Positions 33,275 through 42,612 of a stretch of DNA of 49,104 bases are shown here, in pieces. Every line of letters starts with the position of its first letter. Within the stretch, counting starts at the first letter, position 1. The notes under the pieces are model-generated. The model was not told where the DNA came from. It made no database searches and was given only the letters and a program-made list of their open reading frames with translations. The position numbers were made by a program, and so were the translations under genes. Source of the stretch: JAAYAN01 sp964437215 (GTDB lineage: Bacteria; Bacteroidota; Ignavibacteria; Ignavibacteriales; Melioribacteraceae); the NCBI GenBank assembly GCA_964437215.1, contig CAYTFZ010000009.1, forward strand, positions 1 through 49,104, given 5' to 3'.

Positions 33275-35452
33275 ATGGAAATTCCAGATGAATTAAATAA
33301 ATCCGTTCAATTTCTTAAATATGTCGGACCGCAAAGAGCAAAAGCTTTTGAAACCGCTGGTCTGAAAACAATTTATGATCTTATTTTTTTCTTTCCCTCG
33401 CGTTATCTCGACCGATCTTCGGTATTAAGTTCATCTAAAGTAATTAAATATTTAATTGAAGGCTACGAGGGCGAAGTTACAATAATTGGTAAAGTGGTTG
33501 AAACTGAGCTAATCCAGCGGGCAAAAAAGCAAGTATTCAAAGTAACTATGAAAGATTCGGCAGGTTTTTTTGAATGTGTTTGGTTTCAGGGGATAAAATT
33601 TTTCAAAGACAGGTTCAAAGAAAACCAGCTATATGCTTTATCCGCAAAACCTGCAATTACACGTTACGGCCACCTGCAATTTGTTCATCCCGATTTTGAT
33701 TTTATTGACGATTCTGAAAATCTTGAATTTCACAACACCGGCAAAATTATCAGTTTTTACAGAATACCAAAAGACGTCCGCTCTGCAAATTTAGGAGATT
33801 TAAGTCTGCGGAAAATTATGGAACAAGCTGTTGCTGAAAATGCCGATAAAATTCCAGAAACTCTTCCTGACGCCATAATTAAATCTTACTCTCTGCTTGG
33901 CATTAACGATTCTATCCTGAATCTTCATTTTCCTGTAAACAAATCTTTGCTGGAAGCTGCACAAAAAAGATTTAAATTTGAAGAATTTTTTTTCCAGCAG
34001 ATATTGATTGCCGGAAGAAAATTAAAACGCAGAAACAAAATAAAAGGTACGTCAAAAAAAATAAAAACAGGGATTGTAAAGAATTTTTTAAATTCACTTC
34101 CTTTTCAGCTTACCGAGTCACAGTTATCGGTATTAAGCGATATCCGAAAAGACATGGAAAGTGAAAGCCCTATGAACCGGTTGATTCAGGGAGATGTTGG
34201 CAGCGGAAAAACTATAGTAGCTTTAATTGCAATGCTTATCTGTATTGATAACGGATTTCAGGCTGTGATGATGGCGCCGACAGAAATACTTGCCGATCAG
34301 CATTTTAAAAACATAAACAATCTGCTGGGAAATTTTAATATAAATATTTCACTATTGCTGGGCAGCCAGAATAAGCGCGAAAGGAAATCTGCGCTCGAAG
34401 AAATTGAAAGCGGCCGTGCGCAAATAATAATTGGAACTCACGCATTAATTCAGGAAGCAGTAAATTTTAACAAACTGGGTTTAGTTGTTATCGACGAACA
34501 GCATCGTTTCGGAGTTTTTCAAAGAAAAGTTTTAACTGAAAAGGGAATTTCTCCGGACGTAATTGTAATGTCGGCAACACCAATACCCCGAACTTTAACA
34601 ATGACAATGTATGGCGATCTTGATGTATCAGTAATCAATCAAATGCCGCTTAACAGGCTGCCTGTAAAAACGATTGTGAGGAAGGAAGATAAACTGCCGG
34701 ATATTTATAAATTTATTTCTGATAAAACCTCCGAAGGTTATCAGTCCTTCATTGTTTATCCCCTGGTTGAGGAATCGGAAAAAAGTGATTTGAAAGATGC
34801 TGAAACATATTTCCGAAAACTAAAAAATGAAGTTTTTCCCGATTTTAAAGTTGGATTAATTCACGGAAAACTCAGCTGGCAGGAAAAAGAACAGGTAATG
34901 ATTGATTTTGCGTCCAAAAAATATGACATTCTTGTATCGACAGTAGTAATTGAAGTTGGGATTGATATTCCCGATGCAAATATAATTGTAATAAATGATG
35001 CATACCGTTTCGGACTTTCGCAGCTTCATCAGCTGAGAGGAAGAGTAGGAAGAAGCAGCAAGCAGGCTTATTGTATTCTAATTTCAAAACAAAATATAAC
35101 TAACAGTAACTTCGATTATAATTTTGAATATCTTTCCAAAACCGAAATTGAAAAACATAAATCTTTAATAAGACTGAATGCAATGGTAAGTTACAACGAC
35201 GGTTTCAAACTTGCTGAAATTGATCTTAAACTCAGGGGCCCCGGTGATATTTTCGGTTTACAGCAAAGCGGTTTGCCGGATTTAAAATACGGCAATATAA
35301 TTACAGATACCGAAGAGCTTAATCTTGCACGCGAAGCTGCATTTAATATTTTAGCGGAGGATAACACATTAACAAATGACGAAAATAAAATTATAAAAAG
35401 TATAATTAAGGAAAAATATTCGAGTAAAATTCAGTTTGCTAAAATAGGATAA
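33275..35452 (+). CDS. recG: ATP-dependent DNA helicase RecG
   Basis: Branch-migrates stalled replication forks and Holliday junctions. The 725 residues comprise an N-terminal wedge/OB domain (to about 230), then a superfamily 2 helicase core: Walker A GDVGSGKT (306-313), DEQH box (407-410), MSATPIPRTL, and the later motifs VGIDIPDA and HQLRGRVGRS. The C-terminal RecG motif region has DLKLRGPGDIFG. The length is slightly above the E. coli enzyme (693). The start codon lacks a visible Shine-Dalgarno. It converges on nadK with a 12-nt gap and no obvious terminator. Confidence 0.97.
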   Translation: MEIPDELNKSVQFLKYVGPQRAKAFETAGLKTIYDLIFFFPSRYLDRSSVLSSSKVIKYLIEGYEGEVTIIGKVVETELIQRAKKQVFKVTMKDSAGFFECVWFQGIKFFKDRFKENQLYALSAKPAITRYGHLQFVHPDFDFIDDSENLEFHNTGKIISFYRIPKDVRSANLGDLSLRKIMEQAVAENADKIPETLPDAIIKSYSLLGINDSILNLHFPVNKSLLEAAQKRFKFEEFFFQQILIAGRKLKRRNKIKGTSKKIKTGIVKNFLNSLPFQLTESQLSVLSDIRKDMESESPMNRLIQGDVGSGKTIVALIAMLICIDNGFQAVMMAPTEILADQHFKNINNLLGNFNINISLLLGSQNKRERKSALEEIESGRAQIIIGTHALIQEAVNFNKLGLVVIDEQHRFGVFQRKVLTEKGISPDVIVMSATPIPRTLTMTMYGDLDVSVINQMPLNRLPVKTIVRKEDKLPDIYKFISDKTSEGYQSFIVYPLVEESEKSDLKDAETYFRKLKNEVFPDFKVGLIHGKLSWQEKEQVMIDFASKKYDILVSTVVIEVGIDIPDANIIVINDAYRFGLSQLHQLRGRVGRSSKQAYCILISKQNITNSNFDYNFEYLSKTEIEKHKSLIRLNAMVSYNDGFKLAEIDLKLRGPGDIFGLQQSGLPDLKYGNIITDTEELNLAREAAFNILAEDNTLTNDENKIIKSIIKEKYSSKIQFAKIG

Positions 35453-35464
35453 ATAATATCGGTC

Positions 35465-36346
35465 TTAGCTGTTCTGCCTTACATCAAGTCCCCAAAATAA
35501 CTTCTCACGTAAAATACTAAAATAGCTGTTATCTTTTGAATGAAGCAATCTCATTGGTCTTGAACTTTTACCTATCTGAAGAGATGCTGGAGAGCGGAAT
35601 TGATTTACCCTCTGTCCGTCGCAATTTACTTGAACACTTTTATTCTGTGAATTTACAGTAATATTTATTTTCTGTTCGCAGGATAAAACAAGCGGACGCA
35701 TTGTTAAAGTATGAGGGGCAACAGGACTGATAATAATTGATTTTGCTTTTGGGAAAACAATTGGGCCTCCAGTAGATAAAGAATAACCTGTTGAACCGGT
35801 GGGGGTTGCAACAATTACTCCGTCAGCCGAAAACGTTGATACATATTCATCATCTACCTTAATCGTAATTTCTATCATTTTTGGCCACATACCCTTATCA
35901 ATAACGATATCATTAACAGCATACATATTTGTTAGCGGGCATTCCGTGCAAAAAGCTTCAAGCGTAATTCTTTCTTCAATTATTGTTTTTCCCGTTTTTA
36001 TATCATCAATAAATTTATCGAAATTGTCTAAATTTATTTCTGCAAGAAAACCAAGCTTTCCCAAATTTATTCCTACAAGAGGAACATCATAGTTTCTCGA
36101 CTCAAATGCTGTGCTTAGCATTGTGCCGTCGCCGCCTAAGGTAAAAACTATTTCGCTTTTTGAATAGAATTCAGAAAAATTTACGAAATCCGTAAAACCC
36201 ATGATTTTATTACGGATATCATCAGGCAATTCAGTACTTTCTTGAATCAGAATGTTGAACTTAAATTCTGCTAATTTTAGAACTAGTTTCTGAAGAATTT
36301 CCAAAATATTATTTTTTGCAAGATTCGGAACTATACCTACCGTCAT
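35465..36346 (-). CDS. nadK: NAD kinase
   Basis: Phosphorylates NAD to NADP. The 293 residues contain the catalytic GGDG motif (71-74, Asp73), then VPLVGINLGKLGFLAE, the NE/D-type loop AVNDIVID, and the glycine-rich TPTGSTGYSLSTGGPI that binds the nucleotide. It is directly downstream (1 nt) of the WaaE-like glycosyltransferase gene on the minus strand and probably shares its message. Confidence 0.96.
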   Translation of the reverse strand: MTVGIVPNLAKNNILEILQKLVLKLAEFKFNILIQESTELPDDIRNKIMGFTDFVNFSEFYSKSEIVFTLGGDGTMLSTAFESRNYDVPLVGINLGKLGFLAEINLDNFDKFIDDIKTGKTIIEERITLEAFCTECPLTNMYAVNDIVIDKGMWPKMIEITIKVDDEYVSTFSADGVIVATPTGSTGYSLSTGGPIVFPKAKSIIISPVAPHTLTMRPLVLSCEQKINITVNSQNKSVQVNCDGQRVNQFRSPASLQIGKSSRPMRLLHSKDNSYFSILREKLFWGLDVRQNS

Positions 36347-36347
36347 T

Positions 36348-37106
36348 TTAGGATTCCTTTCTATTTAATTCCCATAATTTACAATACTTTGTAAACACAT
36401 ATGTTGATGAAAATACGCACAAAATAAAACCTTGAATTCCATCAAGAAAACCTTTCTTTAAAATATACATCTTAAAGAAAGCAAAAGCCGGTCTCAGAAG
36501 GATGTCTGATATTTTGAAAACTCTGTTCTTTTTTTTAAGGTCATCTGCAGCAAGACTTGTATATGAATTGAACTTTTCAAAATAATGAAATATATCAGGG
36601 TCGGTAAAATGCAGAAGGTCGTTTTTTAATTTGCCTGTCTGCCCTTTATAGTGTAAAAATTCGTGCACCGAACTTTGAGAAAAGTTCGCCTCATTTTTAT
36701 TGAAAAGTCTGTTCACCCTATCCGGATACCAGCCACAATGTTTTATCCATTTTCCTAAAAAAAATGCTTTCCTAGGAACTGAATAAACTGAATGTTGTGG
36801 TAAATTATTCTTAAAGCTTATTAGTTCTTCCGATAATTTTTCAGTTATAACTTCATCAGCATCAATCCAAAAGACCCAATCGTTTGTTACAAATTTCAAT
36901 GCTTCTTGTTTGGTTTCCGAAAAACCTTGCCATTTAATTTTTCTTAATTTAACATTGTTAAACTTATCAGCAATTTCAAATGATTTGTCATCTGATAAGT
37001 CATCGATAAATACATTTATTTCGTCAATACAATTCAACATATTTATAATGCATTTTTCAATATTTTGCTCTTCATTTTTTGCAATAAGAATCGATGATAG
37101 TTTCAT
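36348..37106 (-). CDS. Glycosyltransferase family 2, WaaE/KdtX-like
   Basis: A cytoplasmic or membrane-peripheral GT-A enzyme of about 252 residues that probably adds a hexose to the lipopolysaccharide core. The start MKLSSILIAKNEE at 37106 is the family norm; an ATG nine bases upstream (37115) is possible, and neither has a clear ribosome site. The metal-binding DADE lies at about 82-85 (FWIDADEVI). GWYPDRVNRLFNK and VHEFLHYKG are signatures of the WaaE group. The C-terminus has an amphipathic/hydrophobic segment. Paired with nadK; the nearby polysaccharide region supports an LPS role. Confidence 0.87.
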   Translation of the reverse strand: MKLSSILIAKNEEQNIEKCIINMLNCIDEINVFIDDLSDDKSFEIADKFNNVKLRKIKWQGFSETKQEALKFVTNDWVFWIDADEVITEKLSEELISFKNNLPQHSVYSVPRKAFFLGKWIKHCGWYPDRVNRLFNKNEANFSQSSVHEFLHYKGQTGKLKNDLLHFTDPDIFHYFEKFNSYTSLAADDLKKKNRVFKISDILLRPAFAFFKMYILKKGFLDGIQGFILCVFSSTYVFTKYCKLWELNRKES

Positions 37107-37241
37107 AAAAATCATTTTTTATTTTTTACTGAACAATTTTACAATTTTTTTATTAAATTATTTCATCAAAAAATACAATTTCGAAATCAGACTTCTAAAA
37201 TTCACATATTTATCTTAACTATTCAATATTCAGGAGGTAAC

Positions 37242-37604
37242 ATGAAAAAAGCAGGATTAGTAATTGCATTATTTTTTGTAATGGGTATGGTAAGCACATT
37301 TGCTCAGGAAGTACAGTCAGGTAGTTTTTCAGCCAGCTCAGCATCGCAGAATTATACTCTGAGTGCAGGAACCGGAGACAGAACTTATTCAATTGAAGTA
37401 ACTTTCCCAAACGGGTTTGATGTAAAACCTGACATTATTCTATCTGTTAGTTTGATTGAATCTGATAAAAGTGCAAATCTTAGATATGATGTCGTTGCAA
37501 AATCAGTTTCCCGCGACGGTTTTATGATTACTATTAAAACTTGGGGTGATACTAAACTTTATGCTATTGGCGGAAGCTGGCTCGCAGTTTCAGCAGGTAA
37601 ATAA
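37242..37604 (+). CDS. Small secreted H-type-lectin-like protein
   Basis: A 120-residue exported protein. Signal peptide 1-21 with cleavage after TFA (TFA then QEV). The rest looks like a single H-type lectin domain (about 49-117): FPNGFDVKPDIILSV, then NLRYDVVAKSVSRDGF, then KTWGDTKLYAIGGSWLAVS. Trp101 and Trp113 fall in the positions typical of that fold, which in animals and slime moulds binds GalNAc or similar sugars. Strong ribosome site AGGAGG four bases before ATG and its own terminator imply a highly expressed single gene. It sits at the left edge of the polysaccharide cassette. The fold call is from pattern only; the ligand is unknown. Confidence 0.7.
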   Translation: MKKAGLVIALFFVMGMVSTFAQEVQSGSFSASSASQNYTLSAGTGDRTYSIEVTFPNGFDVKPDIILSVSLIESDKSANLRYDVVAKSVSRDGFMITIKTWGDTKLYAIGGSWLAVSAGK

Positions 37605-37615
37605 AATCATTTAAT

Positions 37616-37645
37616 AGGGCAGATTATTTCTGCCCTTTATTTTTA
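37616..37645 (+). terminator. Intrinsic terminator after the lectin-like gene
   Basis: AGGGCAG (37616-37622) pairs perfectly with CTGCCCT (37630-37636) around a 7-nt loop, followed by TTATTTTT. It lies 12 nt after the stop and separates the lectin-like gene from the flippase gene. Confidence 0.85.
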
Positions 37646-37856
37646 TATATTCAGTAATTGTTTATATAACGGTTAACTAAATACAGCAAAGTAACGTTTT
37701 TGCACAACCCAACCTTTTAAATAATAAGCCATTTTCTTTTCAAGCAAAGATATAAAATGAGTTGTATTTTACTTTTTGTTCATCAGTTAACTTATATTTA
37801 TTAAAATTTTTCTTTGAATATTCTTTAAGTTTACACTTAATATTTTCAGGTTTTAA

Positions 37857-39287
37857 ATGTTAAATAACCAGGTTTTACAATCATTTAAATGGTCAGCGCT
37901 TTCTGAAGTCGCTTCAAAAGTATTGCCTCCTTTATTTTACATTATTTCTGCAAGATTGTTAACACCTGATGATTTTGGAATAGTAGCAATTTCATCAATG
38001 ATAGTTGCTTTTGCATCAATACTTTGGGAAGCAGGTTTATCAAAGGCAATAATACAAAACCAGGATAATAATAAACTACTGCAAATGTCAAATATAGTTT
38101 TATATTCAAATATTGTTTTATCCGTTGCGGTTTATATAATTCTATTCGTTTTTTCATATCAGATCGCTTCTTTTTTTAATGATATAAGAGTTTCTGATGT
38201 ATTGAAAGTTTCTGGCCTTTCAATAATAATAGGTCCTTTTATGTCTGTACAAACCGCCTTGTTGCAAAAAGAATTTGGTTTTAAAAAATTGTTTTATAGC
38301 AGAATTGTCGGGGCATTAATACCTGGAATTGTTTCTGTGATAATGGCTTATTTAGGATTTGGATATTGGTCACTAGTTTATGGATCAATTGTTTCATTCA
38401 TATTACAAGCAATTATATTGTGGCATATAAGTGATTGGAGACCTTCACTTGAATATAACCTACAGACTGCAAAAGAAATGTTTAATTTTTCAAAGTGGGT
38501 GTTATTTTCTGCTTTATTAAGTTGGTTTTTTTCTTGGGGTGACACCTTTGTTTTAGGATTTTTCTTTTCATCTCATGAGTTAGGTCTTTATAGGACAGGA
38601 AATTATTTTATCAGCGCAATTTTTGGATTAATCACAACTCCGTTGATTCCTGTTATGTATAGTTATTTTTCAAAAATTCAGGATAATAAAGACAGAGTAA
38701 GAGACACTTTGCTGATGAGTTCGAAAACAGTAAGTTTTTTTATATTACCAGCCGGAACTTTCCTATTTATTATGCAAACACAAATAAGCGACATAATTTT
38801 TGGTGATAAATGGACAGGAATAGCTTCTGTAATTGGACTTCTTTCTTTGCAACAAGCGATATCTTGGATAATCGGATTAAACACAACCGCATTCTCCGCA
38901 ATTGGGAAACCAGATATAGAAAGTAAGATTAATTTTATTGCTATTTGGTATTATCTGGCGACATATCTTATATTTGCACAAATAAGTTTTAAAGCGTTCC
39001 TGATTGCCAGATTAATACTTACAATGTGTACAATATTTTTACATATTTTCTTTAGCAAAAAACATTTAAGCATTGGTTATTATTTAACATTTTCAAATAT
39101 AAAGTACATTCTATTTACGTTATTAGTTATTTTTTCAATAACTTTTTATTTAATAGACACAACTAATATCATTTTTACATTTCTTTCAATATTCATTTCA
39201 ATATACATATATTTATTTATTATTTATAAATTCGATAAACCTTTTATTAATGATTTATTCAAATTTTTAAAGAATCAAAACAAATAA
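37857..39287 (+). CDS. Polysaccharide flippase (Wzx/WzxC-like, MOP superfamily)
   Basis: Predicted 12-14 TM flippase that turns undecaprenyl-linked glycan units across the inner membrane. The 476 residues start LLTPDDFGIVAISSM... and EAGLSKAIIQ in the first 70 residues, typical of the polysaccharide-synthesis MOP family. It is clearly A+T-richer than genes to its left. AGG lies six bases before ATG. It is the first gene of the plus-strand glycan cassette, preceded by about 210 bp of A+T-rich spacer after the lectin terminator in which I see no clear promoter or JUMPStart/ops element. Confidence 0.92.
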   Translation: MLNNQVLQSFKWSALSEVASKVLPPLFYIISARLLTPDDFGIVAISSMIVAFASILWEAGLSKAIIQNQDNNKLLQMSNIVLYSNIVLSVAVYIILFVFSYQIASFFNDIRVSDVLKVSGLSIIIGPFMSVQTALLQKEFGFKKLFYSRIVGALIPGIVSVIMAYLGFGYWSLVYGSIVSFILQAIILWHISDWRPSLEYNLQTAKEMFNFSKWVLFSALLSWFFSWGDTFVLGFFFSSHELGLYRTGNYFISAIFGLITTPLIPVMYSYFSKIQDNKDRVRDTLLMSSKTVSFFILPAGTFLFIMQTQISDIIFGDKWTGIASVIGLLSLQQAISWIIGLNTTAFSAIGKPDIESKINFIAIWYYLATYLIFAQISFKAFLIARLILTMCTIFLHIFFSKKHLSIGYYLTFSNIKYILFTLLVIFSITFYLIDTTNIIFTFLSIFISIYIYLFIIYKFDKPFINDLFKFLKNQNK

Positions 39288-39390
39288 ATGTAAACTAATA
39301 ATTTTCAATCCATTTATATTTTTAACCGATTAATCCCATATTATTAAACTATTTTTTTTATTTTTCATCAAGTAAATTGAATATTAAAGC

Positions 39391-40134
39391 ATGGACAAAA
39401 TACAATCCGAACAAGAAGAAGAGTATAATTTCCCATATCATTATGTAAGTGAATTTAGAGAAAAATTCACACAAACTTTTAATGATACCTGGGGGATTAA
39501 TTATGTTGCAACAATTGAATATATTCTTTACAGATTAAAACAAGAAAGTTTTGAAACTTTAATTGATGTTGGCTGTGGTGATGGAAGACTTGTTAGAGAG
39601 TTAAACACAGAATTCCCCGATAAAAAAATATTTGGCATAGATTATTCGGAAAAAGCTATTAATTTAGCAAAGGCATTAAATCCCAATTGCAATTTTACAT
39701 GTGTTGATATAATTAAAGAAGTAAAATATAATGCTGATGTAATTACGCTGATTGAAGTATTTGAACACATTCACCCTTCAATCTCAGCAAATTTTGTTGA
39801 TGGAATTCACAAACATTTAAATAAAAACGGAGTTTTATTTATTACAGTTCCGCATATTAACAAACCAATTGAATATAAGCATTATAGACACTTTTCATCA
39901 GAATCAATTGCTGATTGTTTTAATAATAAATTTCTAATTCAAGAAATAATACCTTTTGAATCTAATAGTATAATAAAGAAATTGATTGATTTAATTTTAA
40001 CTAACCGATTTTTCTTATTAAATAGCTCAAAAGTTAAGAATATGCTTTACAAATACTATAAAAACAATCTTTTTTTTGTAAATAATAATGAAAATAAATG
40101 TAATAGATTATTTATTAAAGCTATAAAAAAATGA
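39391..40134 (+). CDS. SAM-dependent class I methyltransferase
   Basis: A 247-residue soluble methyltransferase with motif I DVGCGDGRL (59-67), a post-I acidic residue in GIDYSEKAI and motif II VITLIEVFEHIHP. The HYRHFSSESI stretch resembles methyltransferases common in polysaccharide loci. The substrate may be a sugar or glycan residue, but nothing in the sequence fixes it. Base composition is very A+T-rich. No clear ribosome site precedes the ATG. It overlaps the next glycosyltransferase by 4 bp. Confidence 0.85.
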   Translation: MDKIQSEQEEEYNFPYHYVSEFREKFTQTFNDTWGINYVATIEYILYRLKQESFETLIDVGCGDGRLVRELNTEFPDKKIFGIDYSEKAINLAKALNPNCNFTCVDIIKEVKYNADVITLIEVFEHIHPSISANFVDGIHKHLNKNGVLFITVPHINKPIEYKHYRHFSSESIADCFNNKFLIQEIIPFESNSIIKKLIDLILTNRFFLLNSSKVKNMLYKYYKNNLFFVNNNENKCNRLFIKAIKK

Positions 40135-41081
40135 AATTATCAGTTATTATTCCCACAAGAAACCGCGCAAACATATTAGAAAAAGCTCTCAATAGTTTAG
40201 TATCCCAAACTATTGATAAAGAATTTTTTGAAGTCATTATAGTGGATAACGGCTCTACTGATAATACTAAAAAAGTAGTTGATTTATTTACTGAGAAAAT
40301 ACCAAATCTTATATATATATATGATGATAATCCTGGACTTCATATCGGCAGGCACAGAGGACTTCTTGAATCAAAATCTGATATTTTAGTTTTTGGAGAT
40401 GATGACATTGAAGCACTGCCTACCTGGTTAGAAGCAATTTTAGAGTCTTTTGAACAAAGCGATGTTGTTCTTGTAGGTGGAAAAAACATTCCGTGTTTTG
40501 AAATTGCTCCCCCTCAATGGATAAAAGAAATGTGGGAGAAAGGCGGAAACAACAAAATTATAAGTTATTTAAGTATATTGGATTTTGGTGAAAAGAAAAA
40601 AGAAATTAATCCTTATTATGTATTTGGATGTAACTTTTCTATACGAAAAAAAATACTGATTGAAGCTGGAGGATTTCATCCTGATGGTATGCCGCAAGAA
40701 TTAATAAAATATCGGGGAGATGGAGAAAGTTATATTTCTAAATTTATTCAAGAAAATGGATACAGAGCAGTGTACAACCCCAAAGCATCAGTTTTTCATT
40801 TAGTTCCAACCGATAGGATGACAAAAAAATATTTTTTTCAACGAGCATTTAACCAGGGTATTTCAGATTCATATACTGATATTAGAAACAATATAACTAA
40901 TAGATTAGGTAGTAAGAAAATCAAGCTATTTATAAAAAAGTATTTGCTATTTAAAGATGTTGAAATTGATTATAATTATTTATCAGGTTTTTATTATCAT
41001 CAAAATGAAGCAAAAAGAGATGAAAAACTTATGGAATGGATAAAAAGAGAAAGCTATATTAATAATGGAAAAATAAAATGA
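40131..41081 (+). CDS. Glycosyltransferase family 2
   Basis: A 316-residue GT-A enzyme starting MKLSVIIPTRNRAN, with VDNGSTDNT (39-47) for nucleotide binding and the metal-binding triplet DDD (90-92) in FGDDDIEALP. The middle holds GGKNIPCFE and a late region VFHLVPTDRMTK. It lacks TM segments, so it acts on the cytoplasmic face of the membrane during glycan assembly. Overlaps both neighbours by 4 bp (ATGA), so translation is coupled. The sugar and linkage are unknown. Confidence 0.9.
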   Translation: MKLSVIIPTRNRANILEKALNSLVSQTIDKEFFEVIIVDNGSTDNTKKVVDLFTEKIPNLIYIYDDNPGLHIGRHRGLLESKSDILVFGDDDIEALPTWLEAILESFEQSDVVLVGGKNIPCFEIAPPQWIKEMWEKGGNNKIISYLSILDFGEKKKEINPYYVFGCNFSIRKKILIEAGGFHPDGMPQELIKYRGDGESYISKFIQENGYRAVYNPKASVFHLVPTDRMTKKYFFQRAFNQGISDSYTDIRNNITNRLGSKKIKLFIKKYLLFKDVEIDYNYLSGFYYHQNEAKRDEKLMEWIKRESYINNGKIK

Positions 41082-41506
41082 TAGAAAACGTAATTCATAA
41101 TAATAAATTGTTATCTGTAATAATAAGAGCAAATCATAAAATGGAAGGAATTGAATTCTTTACCCCAAATGATTTTTCTCAACAATTAGCTTATATGAAC
41201 AGAAAAAAAACATATGTAATACCGCCGCATGTACATAATCCAGTTCAAAGAGACGTTCATTTTACTCAAGAGGTATTAGTAATTAGAAGTGGAAAAGTTA
41301 GAGTTGATTATTATGATGATGATAAAAATTATCTCGAAAGCAAAGTTTTAAATCATGGTGATGTAGTACTTTTAGCTTATGGCGGACATGGTTTTGAGAT
41401 GCTTGAAGACAGCGAGATTATAGAAATTAAACAAGGTCCTTACGCTGGTGAGATGGATAAAATACGTTTCGAACCAATCGATAAGGATAAATTGGAGATT
41501 AAATAA
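41078..41506 (+). CDS. Small cupin-fold protein of glycan loci
   Basis: A 142-residue single cupin domain. Likely metal ligands are His51 and His53 (PPHVHNP), Glu65 in HFTQEVLVI and His104 in GGHGFEML. The downstream IIEIKQGPYAGEMDKIRF is a conserved tail seen in small cupins in O-antigen and capsule gene clusters. Their function is not established; sugar isomerase or a regulator of the neighbouring enzyme are possibilities. It overlaps the GT2 by 4 bp and abuts the aminotransferase by a TAATG overlap, so it is made together with them. Confidence 0.75.
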   Translation: MIENVIHNNKLLSVIIRANHKMEGIEFFTPNDFSQQLAYMNRKKTYVIPPHVHNPVQRDVHFTQEVLVIRSGKVRVDYYDDDKNYLESKVLNHGDVVLLAYGGHGFEMLEDSEIIEIKQGPYAGEMDKIRFEPIDKDKLEIK

Positions 41507-42612
41507 TGGTACCTGTTAATGAACCACTTTTAAATGGAAATGAAAAAAAATATCTTAATGAATGTATTGATACCGGATGGGTTAGCAGCGAAGGTCCATT
41601 TATAAAAAAGTTTGAAGATAATATGGCATCTTACGTTGGCAGAAAATATGCAACTGCATGTTCAAACGGCAGTGCGGCTCTGGATATTGCAGTAGCAGCA
41701 CTGGAATTAATGGAGGGCGATGAAGTTATTTTGCCAACCTTTACAATAATATCCTGCGCACAATCGCTTGTAACAAGAGGAGTTAAACCCGTATTAGTAG
41801 ATTGTGATCTAGATACTTTTAATATGGATATTGAATCCGTTGAAGCAAAGATTACAAATAAAACAAAAGCTATAATGATAGTTCATATATTTGGTCTATC
41901 TGTTGATCTAGATCCGATACTTGAGCTTGCCAAAAAGTATAATCTTAAAATTATTGAAGATGCTGCTGAAATGCATGGCCAGCAATATAAAGGTAAAAAA
42001 TGCGGAAGTTTTGGAGATATAAGCATATTCAGTTTTTACCCAAATAAACATATTACAACTGGTGAAGGCGGCATGGTTTTAACAAATGATGAAAACCTTG
42101 ATAAAAGAGCAAAATCTCTCAGAAACTTATGCTTTACTGCTGACAGATTTGTGCACACTGAAATTGGATGGAATTATCGAATGACTAATATGCAGGCAGC
42201 ATTGGGAGTTGCCCAGCTGGAAAGAATTGATAAAATAATTGAAAAAAAACGAATGATTGGATATAAATATAACGAGCTTTTAAAGGATATTGATAATGTC
42301 AAGCTGCCTGTAAAAAAAACAGATTATTGTGAAAATATATACTGGGTATATCCTTTAGTTCTAAAGGATAATTTTCCAAAATCAGCTAAAGAAATTATGT
42401 TAAAATTGAACGAATACAAAATAGGTACACGCCCGTTTTTCTATCCAATGCATAAACAACCTGTATTTAATAAAATGGGATTGTTCGTAAACGAAAAATA
42501 TCCAAATTCCGAAAAACTTTATGAAAAAGGTTTTTATATTCCAAGTGGATTGGCACTGACAAGTGAACAAATAAATGAAGTATCCGATGTATTACACGAG
42601 GTTTTATGTTAA
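41506..42612 (+). CDS. DegT/DnrJ/EryC1-type PLP sugar aminotransferase (perosamine-synthase-like)
   Basis: Transfers an amino group, usually from glutamate, to a 4-keto- or 3-keto-deoxysugar nucleotide. The 368 residues match the family: LNGNEKKYLNECIDTGWVS near the start, SNGSAALDIA, EDAAEMHGQQYKGKKCG and the PLP loop SFYPNKHITTGEGG with Lys181 as the Schiff-base residue. The N-terminal pattern resembles GDP-perosamine synthases (RfbE/PerA). No 4,6-dehydratase gene is nearby, so the donor is unknown; GDP-4-keto-6-deoxymannose is one option. A sugar methyltransferase gene overlaps its end by 7 bp. Confidence 0.92.
   Translation: MVPVNEPLLNGNEKKYLNECIDTGWVSSEGPFIKKFEDNMASYVGRKYATACSNGSAALDIAVAALELMEGDEVILPTFTIISCAQSLVTRGVKPVLVDCDLDTFNMDIESVEAKITNKTKAIMIVHIFGLSVDLDPILELAKKYNLKIIEDAAEMHGQQYKGKKCGSFGDISIFSFYPNKHITTGEGGMVLTNDENLDKRAKSLRNLCFTADRFVHTEIGWNYRMTNMQAALGVAQLERIDKIIEKKRMIGYKYNELLKDIDNVKLPVKKTDYCENIYWVYPLVLKDNFPKSAKEIMLKLNEYKIGTRPFFYPMHKQPVFNKMGLFVNEKYPNSEKLYEKGFYIPSGLALTSEQINEVSDVLHEVLC

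Noticed and set aside
37605..37856. JUMPStart/ops element or promoter cluster before the flippase gene
   Set aside because: Apart from the lectin terminator this spacer is A+T-rich without the ops core or a convincing -33/-7 pair.
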